From: Candidatus Altarchaeota archaeon
Lineage (GTDB): Archaea > Altiarchaeota > Altiarchaeia > IMC4 > QMZM01
Assembly (NCBI GenBank): GCA_016931955.1
Contig: JAFGDV010000017.1
Span: 1-44,982, forward strand
Reading direction: 5' to 3'
DNA length: 44,982 nt
The notes under the pieces were generated by a model. It was not told the origin of the DNA. It did no database searches and saw nothing but the letters and a program-made list of their open reading frames with translations. Positions 8,802 to 17,080 of the stretch are shown in pieces. How positions within the stretch are numbered: position 1 is the stretch's first letter; every line of letters begins with the position of its first letter. Position numbers and translations under genes: made by a program.

Positions 8802-9793
8802 TAGAGTAATAGACCGCCTCTCAATTCAGCGATCGGTTGAAGCTCATTGAAGTCCATGCTCGCCTCCACCGTCGTTGTGTTCGTTTTTATGTTACGCTCT
8901 TCTAGAGCAGACAACAGAAGTTCTCCGCCGAATCCAACTATTCCAGTATAGCCCTCCTTGGTCTTTAAGCCGAGCACTTCAGACCCTGTTCTGCCGATAA
9001 CGACCAAGCCGCCGAAGACGTCGACGAACTCTTTCAGTACTTTAAGCGCCCTCAGCCTGGCTGTTGAAGGTATCTCCCTGTAGTCGGCTGGTATGCCCCC
9101 AAGATTCTTCTTCACTGCCTCATAGACGCTGCCCATCCTGTTCGAGATAAAGATCTGGAGAGGGTCTATGGAGCTTCCCTCATAGGAGATCAGTTCAGTG
9201 AATCTCTTCGGCTTATGTTCTAGGAACTCAATAAGGCCGCCGTAGAGGGGGTTCACATAGATCCTCTCATTCAGGAGTACTTCCTCTATCGTCACACTCG
9301 ATATGGTGGCTAAACCGAACATGCCCTCAGGAACCTCTCTATTGCACAGGTTATCCCCCTGTCTCGCTGTTTTTATGAACGGGGGAGTCAGGTTTATTCC
9401 ATCGCAGATTTCCTTGAGTGTTTTTATGGTCTCATCCTCCTGGTCTTCTTGGATGAATGAAAGATTCACTATGACGTCGCCCTTCCCCCTCTCCAAGTCG
9501 AATCTAGTATCCGTGATAAGCCTGACGATCCTATCCAGTATGAAATCCGACCTACCAAAGATGTAGGCCTTCTTCAGCTCTTCCCTCCCAAGCTCGTTTA
9601 TCTGTCTCCCGGATCTGCCGAGTTTTCGGGTGAAGCCCATCCCATCAAGGGATTCCATATAGTTTCTGACCATCCTCTCAGTCAGATCAATACCGATATC
9701 ATGTAGTTCGTCCCTGATCTCTCCAGAAGTCATGGGCTTGTTCGCCCGATCCAACGCAGACAAGATCTCGAAGACGTTTTTTTCTTTGGTCAT
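8798..9793 (-). CDS. NrpR-like transcriptional regulator, copy 6
   Basis: MTKEKNVFEILSALDRANKPMTSGEIRDELHDIGIDLTERMVRNYMESLDGMGF...VPEGMFGLATISS...SSIDPLQIFISNRMG. Confidence 0.88.
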   Translation of the reverse strand: MTKEKNVFEILSALDRANKPMTSGEIRDELHDIGIDLTERMVRNYMESLDGMGFTRKLGRSGRQINELGREELKKAYIFGRSDFILDRIVRLITDTRFDLERGKGDVIVNLSFIQEDQEDETIKTLKEICDGINLTPPFIKTARQGDNLCNREVPEGMFGLATISSVTIEEVLLNERIYVNPLYGGLIEFLEHKPKRFTELISYEGSSIDPLQIFISNRMGSVYEAVKKNLGGIPADYREIPSTARLRALKVLKEFVDVFGGLVVIGRTGSEVLGLKTKEGYTGIVGFGGELLLSALEERNIKTNTTTVEASMDFNELQPIAELRGGLLLY

Positions 9794-9829
9794 CTTATGG
9801 TTATGGCTTAGGTAGGGAGAAGCTATATG

Positions 9830-10714
9830 CTATTTTCGGACGATGAGGTAGTTGGATAACAGGATCAATGCTCCGCCGGCTACTATGTTCAAGGTAATAG
9901 GCTGCTGGAAGAATACACAGGCGAGGAGGGTCGCGCTGATGGGTTCAAGGGGCATGATAACGCCCGCCCTAGAAGCCGACACAAAATCCAAGCCAGTATA
10001 GAACAATGTGTCGGGGATGATGAAGGCGACAAAAACATAGAGAAAGAAGAAAACAGGATACATTAAAGGAAAACCAAGAGAGAAACCGATGATGCTGGAA
10101 TCGTTCACGAAAAAAGACAATACAGGGAAAAACAACAACAGCCAGAAGAGGGGGAAGACCATGGAAGCAAATGTTGTCGTAAAATGATGCTGTTTATGTA
10201 GTTCGCTTTCTCTGCTGTAGATCACCCAAAGAGACAAGAAGACCCCGGAGAGTAGGGCGAGGAATAGCCCAAAGTTACCCGCTACGCCGCCGAAGAGCCG
10301 AGGATCCACTACTATGAAAACCCCCACGAAACTCAAAAGGATGGCTGAAAGCTTGTCTCGGGTGACTGGCTCCCCTAGGAATGGCTTCGCGAATAAGACA
10401 GTCCACAGAGGCTCCGTGTACAGGAGAAGTACTGCTACAGCAATTGGGACGCCTAAGACGATGGCACCGAAACAGGAAAGCTGGAGAAGACATCCAATAA
10501 GACCATAACCGAGGAAAAACAGGAACATACCCTTCTGGATCATGTACTGTCTCCTCAAAAGGAGGACGGAAGACATGAACAAGGAACCGGAGAGGAAGGT
10601 GTAGAAGGCGATCTCGTAGAGAGAGAAGCCAAGCTCTTTGAAGAACTGGCAGCCTACGGATATGAAGCCATAGAATACGGCAGCCAGCATGACAAAGGAG
10701 TAACCCTCGCGCAT
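9830..10714 (-). CDS. EamA/DMT-superfamily permease
   Basis: ~10 TM segments, two EamA-like halves (LLYTEPLWTVLFAKPFLGEPVTRDKLSAILLSFVGVFIVV; MPLEPISATLLACVFFQQPITLNIVAGGALILLSNYLI). Confidence 0.85.
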   Translation of the reverse strand: MREGYSFVMLAAVFYGFISVGCQFFKELGFSLYEIAFYTFLSGSLFMSSVLLLRRQYMIQKGMFLFFLGYGLIGCLLQLSCFGAIVLGVPIAVAVLLLYTEPLWTVLFAKPFLGEPVTRDKLSAILLSFVGVFIVVDPRLFGGVAGNFGLFLALLSGVFLSLWVIYSRESELHKQHHFTTTFASMVFPLFWLLLFFPVLSFFVNDSSIIGFSLGFPLMYPVFFFLYVFVAFIIPDTLFYTGLDFVSASRAGVIMPLEPISATLLACVFFQQPITLNIVAGGALILLSNYLIVRK

Positions 10715-11015
10715 AAGCTATAATACAACGAAGGAGGTAAAAAACTTGACGGTTTCGGAAGAACCATTGAGTTATGGAAGGGGGTTTCCGTTTGCGGGGA
10801 CCAAAACACCCATTTTAAGGAACTTTAGAGTATTTATATCATCTTACTGCATAACATCCAGCATCATAGAACCCCAATACATATAAAAAAAGGATTTGTC
10901 TGGCTTATTTCCATTTCTAAGGCTGTCTGTGGCTGAATCAAGGCGGTAATGGGTTTCCGTAAGCTTTTTAAAGGCATGATACAGATATTAAGATTACATA
11001 GGGGCTTGTGAAAAA

Positions 11016-11055
11016 AAGGGTGCGCCCACGGAAAATACGGTGGGCGCATCCCTTA
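11016..11055 (-). terminator. Strong hairpin followed by a T-tract on the minus strand; candidate intrinsic terminator of the 12253..11195 gene
   Basis: AAGGG(T bulge)TGCGCCCAC...GTGGGCGCA CCCTT stem; on the minus strand the 3' arm runs into TTTTTTT. Confidence 0.55.
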
Positions 11056-11074
11056 CAAAAAAAAGGTGATTTAA

Positions 11075-11260
11075 GTGAACCGAAAATTTGTTGGGGTGTT
11101 CTCGATAGACGGTTCAGGTAACGGCATCATAGAGGTAACGGAAGAATCCTTAGGGATAGAGGATGGCGAAGAAGTGAGTATCCTATGGGAGAGATCAGGC
11201 AAGGCTGAAACGCTTAAGGACGTCGTAGATGGAGAGAACGTTATACATCCCCCTGCTTAG
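11075..11260 (+). CDS. Small acidic protein, possibly AbrB/SpoVT-like; weak
   Basis: GTG start with AAAGGTGAT upstream; FSIDGSGNGIIEVTEESLGIEDGEEVSILWE; overlaps the 3' end of the convergent CDS by 66 nt. Confidence 0.35.
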   Translation: MNRKFVGVFSIDGSGNGIIEVTEESLGIEDGEEVSILWERSGKAETLKDVVDGENVIHPPA

Positions 11261-12253
11261 GTCCACTACGTAGTGGTTGTGTTCGAAGCCATCCCCCTTC
11301 TTAAACAATTGCAGAAGGGTTGTATCCCCTGATATGATCTGGCCTCGTTCTATGGGAGTCATTATCTGCTCCACAGTGGTCTCCGCAAGAAAGCCCACAT
11401 TACCCAGGTTACTGCCTATCTTGTTCATTACGTTCTTCGTCGTTATAATACCCTTCGGCTCAGTGGAGAAGGCTATCACGAAATCGTTTGTGTGTAGGAT
11501 CCTCAGAAGCTTATGCGCTGAATCCCTCAGATCGGCTATAGGAACGGTCTCCGTAGTAAGATCACTCAGAGGGAGCTTCCACATGTCATGAATCCACTTC
11601 TCAATGGAGTTCTCATATTCCTTAAGGAATCTGTCGAAGATTTCATGAAGCCTTACGCCGTCCTCTGTCAGATGGTAGTCTCGCCCCTTGATGCCGAAGA
11701 TGCTTATCTTGGTGTCCCCGATCCTTATCTTTCTCGTCGAGAGGTGATAGCGTAGGGTGCTTGCTGGTAGATAGCCGTGGGCGCTCCGATACATGTCACC
11801 TATCTCGTTGAATTTTCTCGGCTTCATCATCAGCACATGTATGAGTATGTTGCTCACGTTGTCGAAGAACAGTTCAGAGAACACGTTCGCCGTATTCTGT
11901 AAGTCTTTGTCGTTTATCTTCCCGTCCTTCGGCTTATCCCCCACGAGGTCCAGTACCTGTAGGGCGGTCTCTGAGAGCAGGCGGAAAAATATGTCATTCT
12001 TTAAGACGTAGGTCTTCTCCACCTTGTCTACTATGTTGTGGTTCCTTAGCAGGGAAAGGGATTTGCTCACCACGAAGCTCTGCACATCCCTTAGGCTTCT
12101 GCGTATTTCGCGGACCTCCATTTCTTTTTTCTCATCGAGGAGGAACATTATCTTGCACACAGGCGACTGGGAGAATATGCTGAGCAGGCTTCCTATGTGT
12201 TCGTATGTGTAGCCGAACCTGCTGAGCTTTGAGATGTTGTATCCCTTTGGCAT
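11195..12253 (-). CDS. Transcriptional regulator with N-terminal winged helix(es) and C-terminal CBS-like pair
   Basis: HTH-like EVREIRRSLRDVQSFVVSKSLSLLRNHNIVDKV; second helical region KFNEIGDMYRSAHGYLPASTLRYHLS; C-term DSAHKLLRILHTNDFVIAFSTEPKGIITTKNVMNKIG...IMTPIERGQIISGDTTLLQLFKKG...MYNVLSIYDVLKRF reads as a CBS pair. Confidence 0.65.
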   Translation of the reverse strand: MPKGYNISKLSRFGYTYEHIGSLLSIFSQSPVCKIMFLLDEKKEMEVREIRRSLRDVQSFVVSKSLSLLRNHNIVDKVEKTYVLKNDIFFRLLSETALQVLDLVGDKPKDGKINDKDLQNTANVFSELFFDNVSNILIHVLMMKPRKFNEIGDMYRSAHGYLPASTLRYHLSTRKIRIGDTKISIFGIKGRDYHLTEDGVRLHEIFDRFLKEYENSIEKWIHDMWKLPLSDLTTETVPIADLRDSAHKLLRILHTNDFVIAFSTEPKGIITTKNVMNKIGSNLGNVGFLAETTVEQIMTPIERGQIISGDTTLLQLFKKGDGFEHNHYVVDLSRGMYNVLSIYDVLKRFSLA

Positions 12254-12288
12254 TTTAAGTCAGATTTGATGCAATTTTTCGGAATATT

Positions 12289-12336
12289 ATTACATGTGCA
12301 GTCAAGATTAAAAAACTATTCTTGACAAAATGTAAT
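12289..12336. promoter_or_regulatory. Interrupted nested palindrome in a divergent regulator promoter
   Basis: ATTACAT(12289-12295) / GTCAAGA(12301-12307) / TCTTGAC(12320-12326) / ATGTAAT(12330-12336). Confidence 0.6.
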
Positions 12337-12398
12337 ATATTGTAATTAGATGGTTTACTTTCTGTTAGGTATATAAGCCTGTGAGAGTAATTTATACC

Positions 12399-13436
12399 AT
12401 GCTGAAGCTCACAGAACGAGAGAAGAAGGTCTTCTACGGCCTGATAAGGTGGCCGGAGCTGACAGACAAAGAGCTTTCAGAGAAGCTAGGTATTGGAAGG
12501 TCAACGGTAACCACAATAAGGAACCGATTAGAGGGACATGATTTATACAAAACGATAAACGTCCCCGACTTCGAGCGTATAGGCTGCGAGGTCTTCACCG
12601 CACTGTATGGAGAATACCATCCGAAAGCAAGCTACAGCAAGATCAGAGAAGACATAGAAAAAGAATTCGGTAGCATGTTCTTCATGATGTCGATGGGCGT
12701 CCACAAGCTCTCACTGGGGGCGTCAAAAACCTTCACCGAGGTAAAGAAGCACATAGAGGAATACCACCTCAGACACCACGAGATAGGGGTCTCATATGAG
12801 AAAAAACACACCTACGTTCTATTTCCGCTAAAACTGAGCAGGATCTTCAGGTTCTTCGACTACTCTCCGCTGCTGAAGGAACACTTCAAGCTGGATATAG
12901 AGGAAGAAGGAGAGAAAGGGGATGAGAGGAAGATAACGCTAACCAGAAACGAAAAAGAAGTGTATCACGCATTGATAAGGCATCCTGAGCTCACGGATGG
13001 GAAAATAGCCTCAAAGACTGGGATGAGCAGGCAGACAGTAAGCGCGATAAAAAAGAAGATCATGGAGCATGGGCTCATAAAGAGGATAAGGGTACCAGAT
13101 GTTGGGAAGCTCGGATTCGAGCTGCTGGCGTTCACGCACATGCACATGAACCCCAAGATGCCCATAGAAAAGAGGAGTGAAGGAATAGAGCTGATGATGG
13201 AAAGCCCGGCGAACATACTCAAAGTCTCAGGAAACCTGGAAAGCATCATGCTGTCCGTATTCAAGGACTACACTGAATACCTGAATACGTATGATAAACT
13301 GTTCTCATACTACAAGGAAAACGATTTCCTGTTAGAGGAGCCCACGGTCAAGATATTCTCCACCAGGGAGGCGGACTTGGAGATGCACCACCGCTATCAT
13401 CCCCTCGTAGAAAGTGTCTTTATGTCGACTGAATAG
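12399..13436 (+). CDS. Regulator with two tandem Lrp/AsnC-like winged-helix modules
   Basis: LTEREKKVFYGLIRWPELTDKELSEKLGIGRSTVTTIRNRLEGHDLYK and internal repeat LTRNEKEVYHALIRHPELTDGKIASKTGMSRQTVSAIKKKIMEHGLIKRIRVPD; TATA-like tatataag ~25 nt before ATG suggests a leaderless transcript. Confidence 0.75.
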   Translation: MLKLTEREKKVFYGLIRWPELTDKELSEKLGIGRSTVTTIRNRLEGHDLYKTINVPDFERIGCEVFTALYGEYHPKASYSKIREDIEKEFGSMFFMMSMGVHKLSLGASKTFTEVKKHIEEYHLRHHEIGVSYEKKHTYVLFPLKLSRIFRFFDYSPLLKEHFKLDIEEEGEKGDERKITLTRNEKEVYHALIRHPELTDGKIASKTGMSRQTVSAIKKKIMEHGLIKRIRVPDVGKLGFELLAFTHMHMNPKMPIEKRSEGIELMMESPANILKVSGNLESIMLSVFKDYTEYLNTYDKLFSYYKENDFLLEEPTVKIFSTREADLEMHHRYHPLVESVFMSTE

Positions 13437-14227
13437 ATGGCTCCGCCCATGTCAGCTAAGGCGTATACGAGGATGTTCAAAGCCTGGTTTATAGCGTTTT
13501 CATCCATTCCAGTGACATCGATGAATAGATCAGTAGTGTCATAGGTCACCCTAGTAAGTTCGCCATTGATTATCGGGGGAAAGGAGAGAACATCATTGTT
13601 TCGGTCGACTATGATGGGATACCTGTCGCAGGATTCAAGAGTCCAGGCGTAGTCCACGCCCTTAGGATGATCTCTGAGGATCTGCTGCAGATTCATCCTC
13701 TCGCTCATGTCTAAGGGAACGAAGGAAATCTCTGTAGGCTTAACCGCTTTGTAGAGGAAGGGAGGCACCACCTTGCTTAGGTCGTGGACTCCGATGGCTA
13801 CCTTCTTGCGCTTTCTCCCATGCGTTATGTGGAGTTTCTCCTGCAGGTCCATCAGGGAGACCAGTTTTCCCTCATCAAAGCACAGGTTTCTCACAACGGC
13901 GGAGGTGACATATGGTCTGACTGAGGAAACGGAGGGATCCACCCTTAGCTGGATCCCCGAGTCTTTAAGGTGGATCTCACTGAATCCAGTCTCCAAGCCA
14001 AGTTTGCCCTTCAATGCTCTAGCAAAACCTTCAACTGAGAGGAGGTCAGGCCTGTTCGGGAAGACTTCCAAAGAGATCTTCTCTGTGTCTATGTGTTCTA
14101 AGTCGACGCCCAGCATGGATATCTCGTTCCTCAGATTCTCTGGCTTGTATTCTCTTCCAAGAAGGGATACAAGCTCCTGGAAACTAAACTCGACTGAAGG
14201 CATGTAATTTATAGTGTTTTCATCCAT
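13397..14227 (-). CDS. Truncated or stand-alone phenylalanyl-tRNA synthetase beta-like protein (B1 + B3/B4 only)
   Basis: MPSVEFSFQELVSLLGREYKPENLRNEISMLGVDLEHI...ISLEVFPNRPDLLSVEGFARALKGKLGLETG and PPIINGELTRVTYDTTDLFIDVTGMDENAINQALNILVYALADMGGAIYSVDI typical of archaeal PheT; stops before B5 and the catalytic-like domain. Confidence 0.85.
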   Translation of the reverse strand: MDENTINYMPSVEFSFQELVSLLGREYKPENLRNEISMLGVDLEHIDTEKISLEVFPNRPDLLSVEGFARALKGKLGLETGFSEIHLKDSGIQLRVDPSVSSVRPYVTSAVVRNLCFDEGKLVSLMDLQEKLHITHGRKRKKVAIGVHDLSKVVPPFLYKAVKPTEISFVPLDMSERMNLQQILRDHPKGVDYAWTLESCDRYPIIVDRNNDVLSFPPIINGELTRVTYDTTDLFIDVTGMDENAINQALNILVYALADMGGAIYSVDIKTLSTRG

Positions 14228-14239
14228 AATTAATCCACA

Positions 14240-15745
14240 ATGTTGACCCTACGCATGGAAGACCTAAAGATCGTAGCAAACGACCTTCGGGAGATATGCA
14301 AGATAGGCTCCTTCATCATGTTCGTGCCTCTCATAGTGACCATTTTTTTTCTTATAAAACAAGGCAACTCCGACTCTTTACACATACTGAAGAAGTTCGC
14401 AGCATTCATAATCCCGTCAATAGCACTACACCTCATGTATCTGGGATTGGGCAGGATACGCTCAGAAACCCAACCGAGGACAAAGCACAGAATGATCACG
14501 GTATCGCTAGCATGGCTCATCATCGCCTTGATAGGCTCCCTACCATACATCATCAACGGAACACTGGATCCACTAAGCTCGGTCTTCGAATCCATGTCAG
14601 GGTGGACGACCACTGGCATGACCATGATTTCGGCACCCGAAGAATTCGACATGGACGTTATATTCTACCGCAGCTTCACCCAGTGGGTGGGCGGCGTCGG
14701 CATAATAGTGCTAGCATTGGTTGTCTTCATGAGGAAGGGGACGTTCGCCATGGACTACTACGCATCAGAGGTTGGGGAGCAGAGGATAAAGCCAAGACTG
14801 AAGGGCACCATCAAGGAGACATGGAAGATCTACACAGTATACACGCTAGCATGTATCGTGCTCCTTTATGTACTTGGTGTGGAGCCATTCGATGCAATAG
14901 TCCACGCCTTATCTGCGTTGTCTACTGGGGGATTCTCAAGCCACGCAGACAGCGTGGGATACTACAACAACCACGCAAACGGTCTGCTGATACAGCTGAC
15001 ACTAATCGTGTTCATGATCATCGGGGCGATAAGCTTCTTGCTGCACTTCAGACTCTTTGAAGGCAAGTATAAGACCATGTTCAACAACGTTGAATTGAGG
15101 TACATGGTCTGGATTCTCTCCACCGCGACACTGATTACGTTCCTCCTTCTCCACACCTCAAACCCGGAAGACCCTATGAAAACGTTCATGGACAGCCTCT
15201 TCCACATGGTTGCTGCAATGACCTGCACTGGTTTCTCCACTGTTGACTTGCGCGCTTGGTCTGATCTGCCGCAGAGCATAGTGATAGTTCTGATGTACAT
15301 AGGCGGACTATATGGTTCAACTGCAGGCGGAATAAAGATCCTTAGACTGGTATTGATCGTCCAGGTGATAATGCATAGCATAAAGAGACTGCTTCTGCCG
15401 AAAACCGCGGTCCTGAGAATGAAGATCGAGGGAAAACAGGTGGAAGGCAACGAAATAATCTACGTATTCGCCCTCTGCTCAGTGTATTTGCTGGTCTCTG
15501 TCGTAGGGGCGGGATTTCTCATGTACTCCGGATATGGTGGAATACAGTCCATGTTCCTAAGCTTCTCCGCCATGGGCAATACCGGACTTACTGCGGTAAG
15601 CAATGACCTGTGGTTCACCATGCCGTGGACCGACAAGATCGTTTTAACGCTTTTGATGTGGATAGGCAGGTTGGAGATATTCCCTGTTCTAGTCTTATTC
15701 TCTTCATTGATTTACCGGGGAAAACAGATTAGGAGGGATACGTAA
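14240..15745 (+). CDS. trkH: TrkH/KtrB-type potassium uptake protein
   Basis: Repeated SF motifs: FESMSGWTTTGMTMI, ALSALSTGGFSSHADSVGYY, MVAAMTCTGFSTVDLRAWSDLPQ, FSAMGNTGLTAVSND; GGLYGSTAGGIKILR. Confidence 0.9.
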   Translation: MLTLRMEDLKIVANDLREICKIGSFIMFVPLIVTIFFLIKQGNSDSLHILKKFAAFIIPSIALHLMYLGLGRIRSETQPRTKHRMITVSLAWLIIALIGSLPYIINGTLDPLSSVFESMSGWTTTGMTMISAPEEFDMDVIFYRSFTQWVGGVGIIVLALVVFMRKGTFAMDYYASEVGEQRIKPRLKGTIKETWKIYTVYTLACIVLLYVLGVEPFDAIVHALSALSTGGFSSHADSVGYYNNHANGLLIQLTLIVFMIIGAISFLLHFRLFEGKYKTMFNNVELRYMVWILSTATLITFLLLHTSNPEDPMKTFMDSLFHMVAAMTCTGFSTVDLRAWSDLPQSIVIVLMYIGGLYGSTAGGIKILRLVLIVQVIMHSIKRLLLPKTAVLRMKIEGKQVEGNEIIYVFALCSVYLLVSVVGAGFLMYSGYGGIQSMFLSFSAMGNTGLTAVSNDLWFTMPWTDKIVLTLLMWIGRLEIFPVLVLFSSLIYRGKQIRRDT

Positions 15746-15778
15746 CGGTTATAAGGGTGAACAGTGTAAGATATAATC

Positions 15779-17074
15779 ATGAATGGGTTCCTGATAGTAT
15801 TCACGCTCTTCCTGACAGTGTCGTTCCTCATATCGGAGGTATTCTATAAGCTAAGATATCCGAGGGTTATTGGTTTAATCCTTGCCGGGATACTGCTAGG
15901 ATTCTTCTCCGGTCTCATATTCCCAGAAGGGAGCTTCATGTCCGCCCTTGAGAAGGAAAACCCGATAGCGTTGGTCATCAAGGGTCTGGGTGACGTGGGT
16001 GCTATATTCCTCCTCCTTATTGTGGGGTTGGAGATAGACCTGAACAAGTTGAAGACGGTCTCCAGGGATGTTTTCGCCATCGGCATATTCGCCTCCTTGA
16101 CCCCATTCATCGCAGGTTTTCTCTTGATGAGGTTAATCTTCCAAGTAACAATGACTGTGTCCTTTATCGTGGCTGCGTGCCTGGCCATATCAGCTGAAGC
16201 GACAACGAGTATGATGCTGCTTGAGGAGGGGAAACTCAAGAGCAGGGTCGGCGGGATCATGCTGGGCGCCGGGGCGATAGATGACGTCCTTGCAGTGATA
16301 TTCCTCAGCGCAATCATCGTCCTCACCCATGGAGTGGATCCCTCCAACATAGGAGCCTTCGCAGTTCACATAGTACCGTCCCTACAGGTATTAAATGAAA
16401 GCAGTAACGGTTTGTTTCTTCTACTGCTCCTGCCAGCGGAATTCTTCATATTCCTCATACTCTGCCGCCTCCTCTTCAACATAGTCCCGCAGGTGGTCGA
16501 GTACTCCAAACAGGAGCGCTCAGAGATAGCTGAATTCATGACCGTGGTCATAATCGGGCTCTCAATAGCCATAATCTCACAGTTCTTCGGGCTTGAGACC
16601 ATCCTCGGGGCATTGATTGCCGGCATTATAATGCAGACCTCCGTGAAAGACACTAAAGAGGAGGAGAGGATAATCAACACGCTCAAGATAGTAAGCCTCA
16701 GCCTTATAGTTCCATTCTTCTTCATAAGCATAGGTCTGTATTTTGATCCGACCTCCTTGTTTAGGACATACGCGCTCATCCTATCGGTATTAGTCATCTC
16801 GATCTTGGGGAAACTGGTCGGCAGCCTTGTCTCTAAGCCGTTCACTGACCTCAGTTACAGACAACTCTACCTGATAGGTTGGGGGTTGAATTCCCGGGGA
16901 GCTATAGAAATCGTCATAGCCTCCGTTGCGCTGCCCCTGCTGATCGAGGAGATGGGTGTTAAATACGCGACCGACATCTTCTCCGTCATAATAACAATGG
17001 CAATAGTGACGACATTCATATTCCCGTTCTTCATGAGGCGCGAGATAGGGAAATACCCGAAGATAATGGATTAA
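15779..17074 (+). CDS. CPA2-family (Kef/NapA-like) cation/H+ antiporter
   Basis: LRYPRVIGLILAGILLG...GLEIDLNKLK...AISAEATTSMMLLEEGKLKSRVGGIMLGAGAIDDVLAVIFLSAII; C-term GWGLNSRGAIEIVIASVALPLLIEEMGVKYATDIFSVIITMAIVTTFI. Confidence 0.88.
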   Translation: MNGFLIVFTLFLTVSFLISEVFYKLRYPRVIGLILAGILLGFFSGLIFPEGSFMSALEKENPIALVIKGLGDVGAIFLLLIVGLEIDLNKLKTVSRDVFAIGIFASLTPFIAGFLLMRLIFQVTMTVSFIVAACLAISAEATTSMMLLEEGKLKSRVGGIMLGAGAIDDVLAVIFLSAIIVLTHGVDPSNIGAFAVHIVPSLQVLNESSNGLFLLLLLPAEFFIFLILCRLLFNIVPQVVEYSKQERSEIAEFMTVVIIGLSIAIISQFFGLETILGALIAGIIMQTSVKDTKEEERIINTLKIVSLSLIVPFFFISIGLYFDPTSLFRTYALILSVLVISILGKLVGSLVSKPFTDLSYRQLYLIGWGLNSRGAIEIVIASVALPLLIEEMGVKYATDIFSVIITMAIVTTFIFPFFMRREIGKYPKIMD

Positions 17075-17080
17075 ATTGGG

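Noticed and set aside
14296-15060. 254-aa ORF inside trkH
   Set aside because: Alternate-frame shadow ORF with no recognisable domain; trkH is unambiguous.
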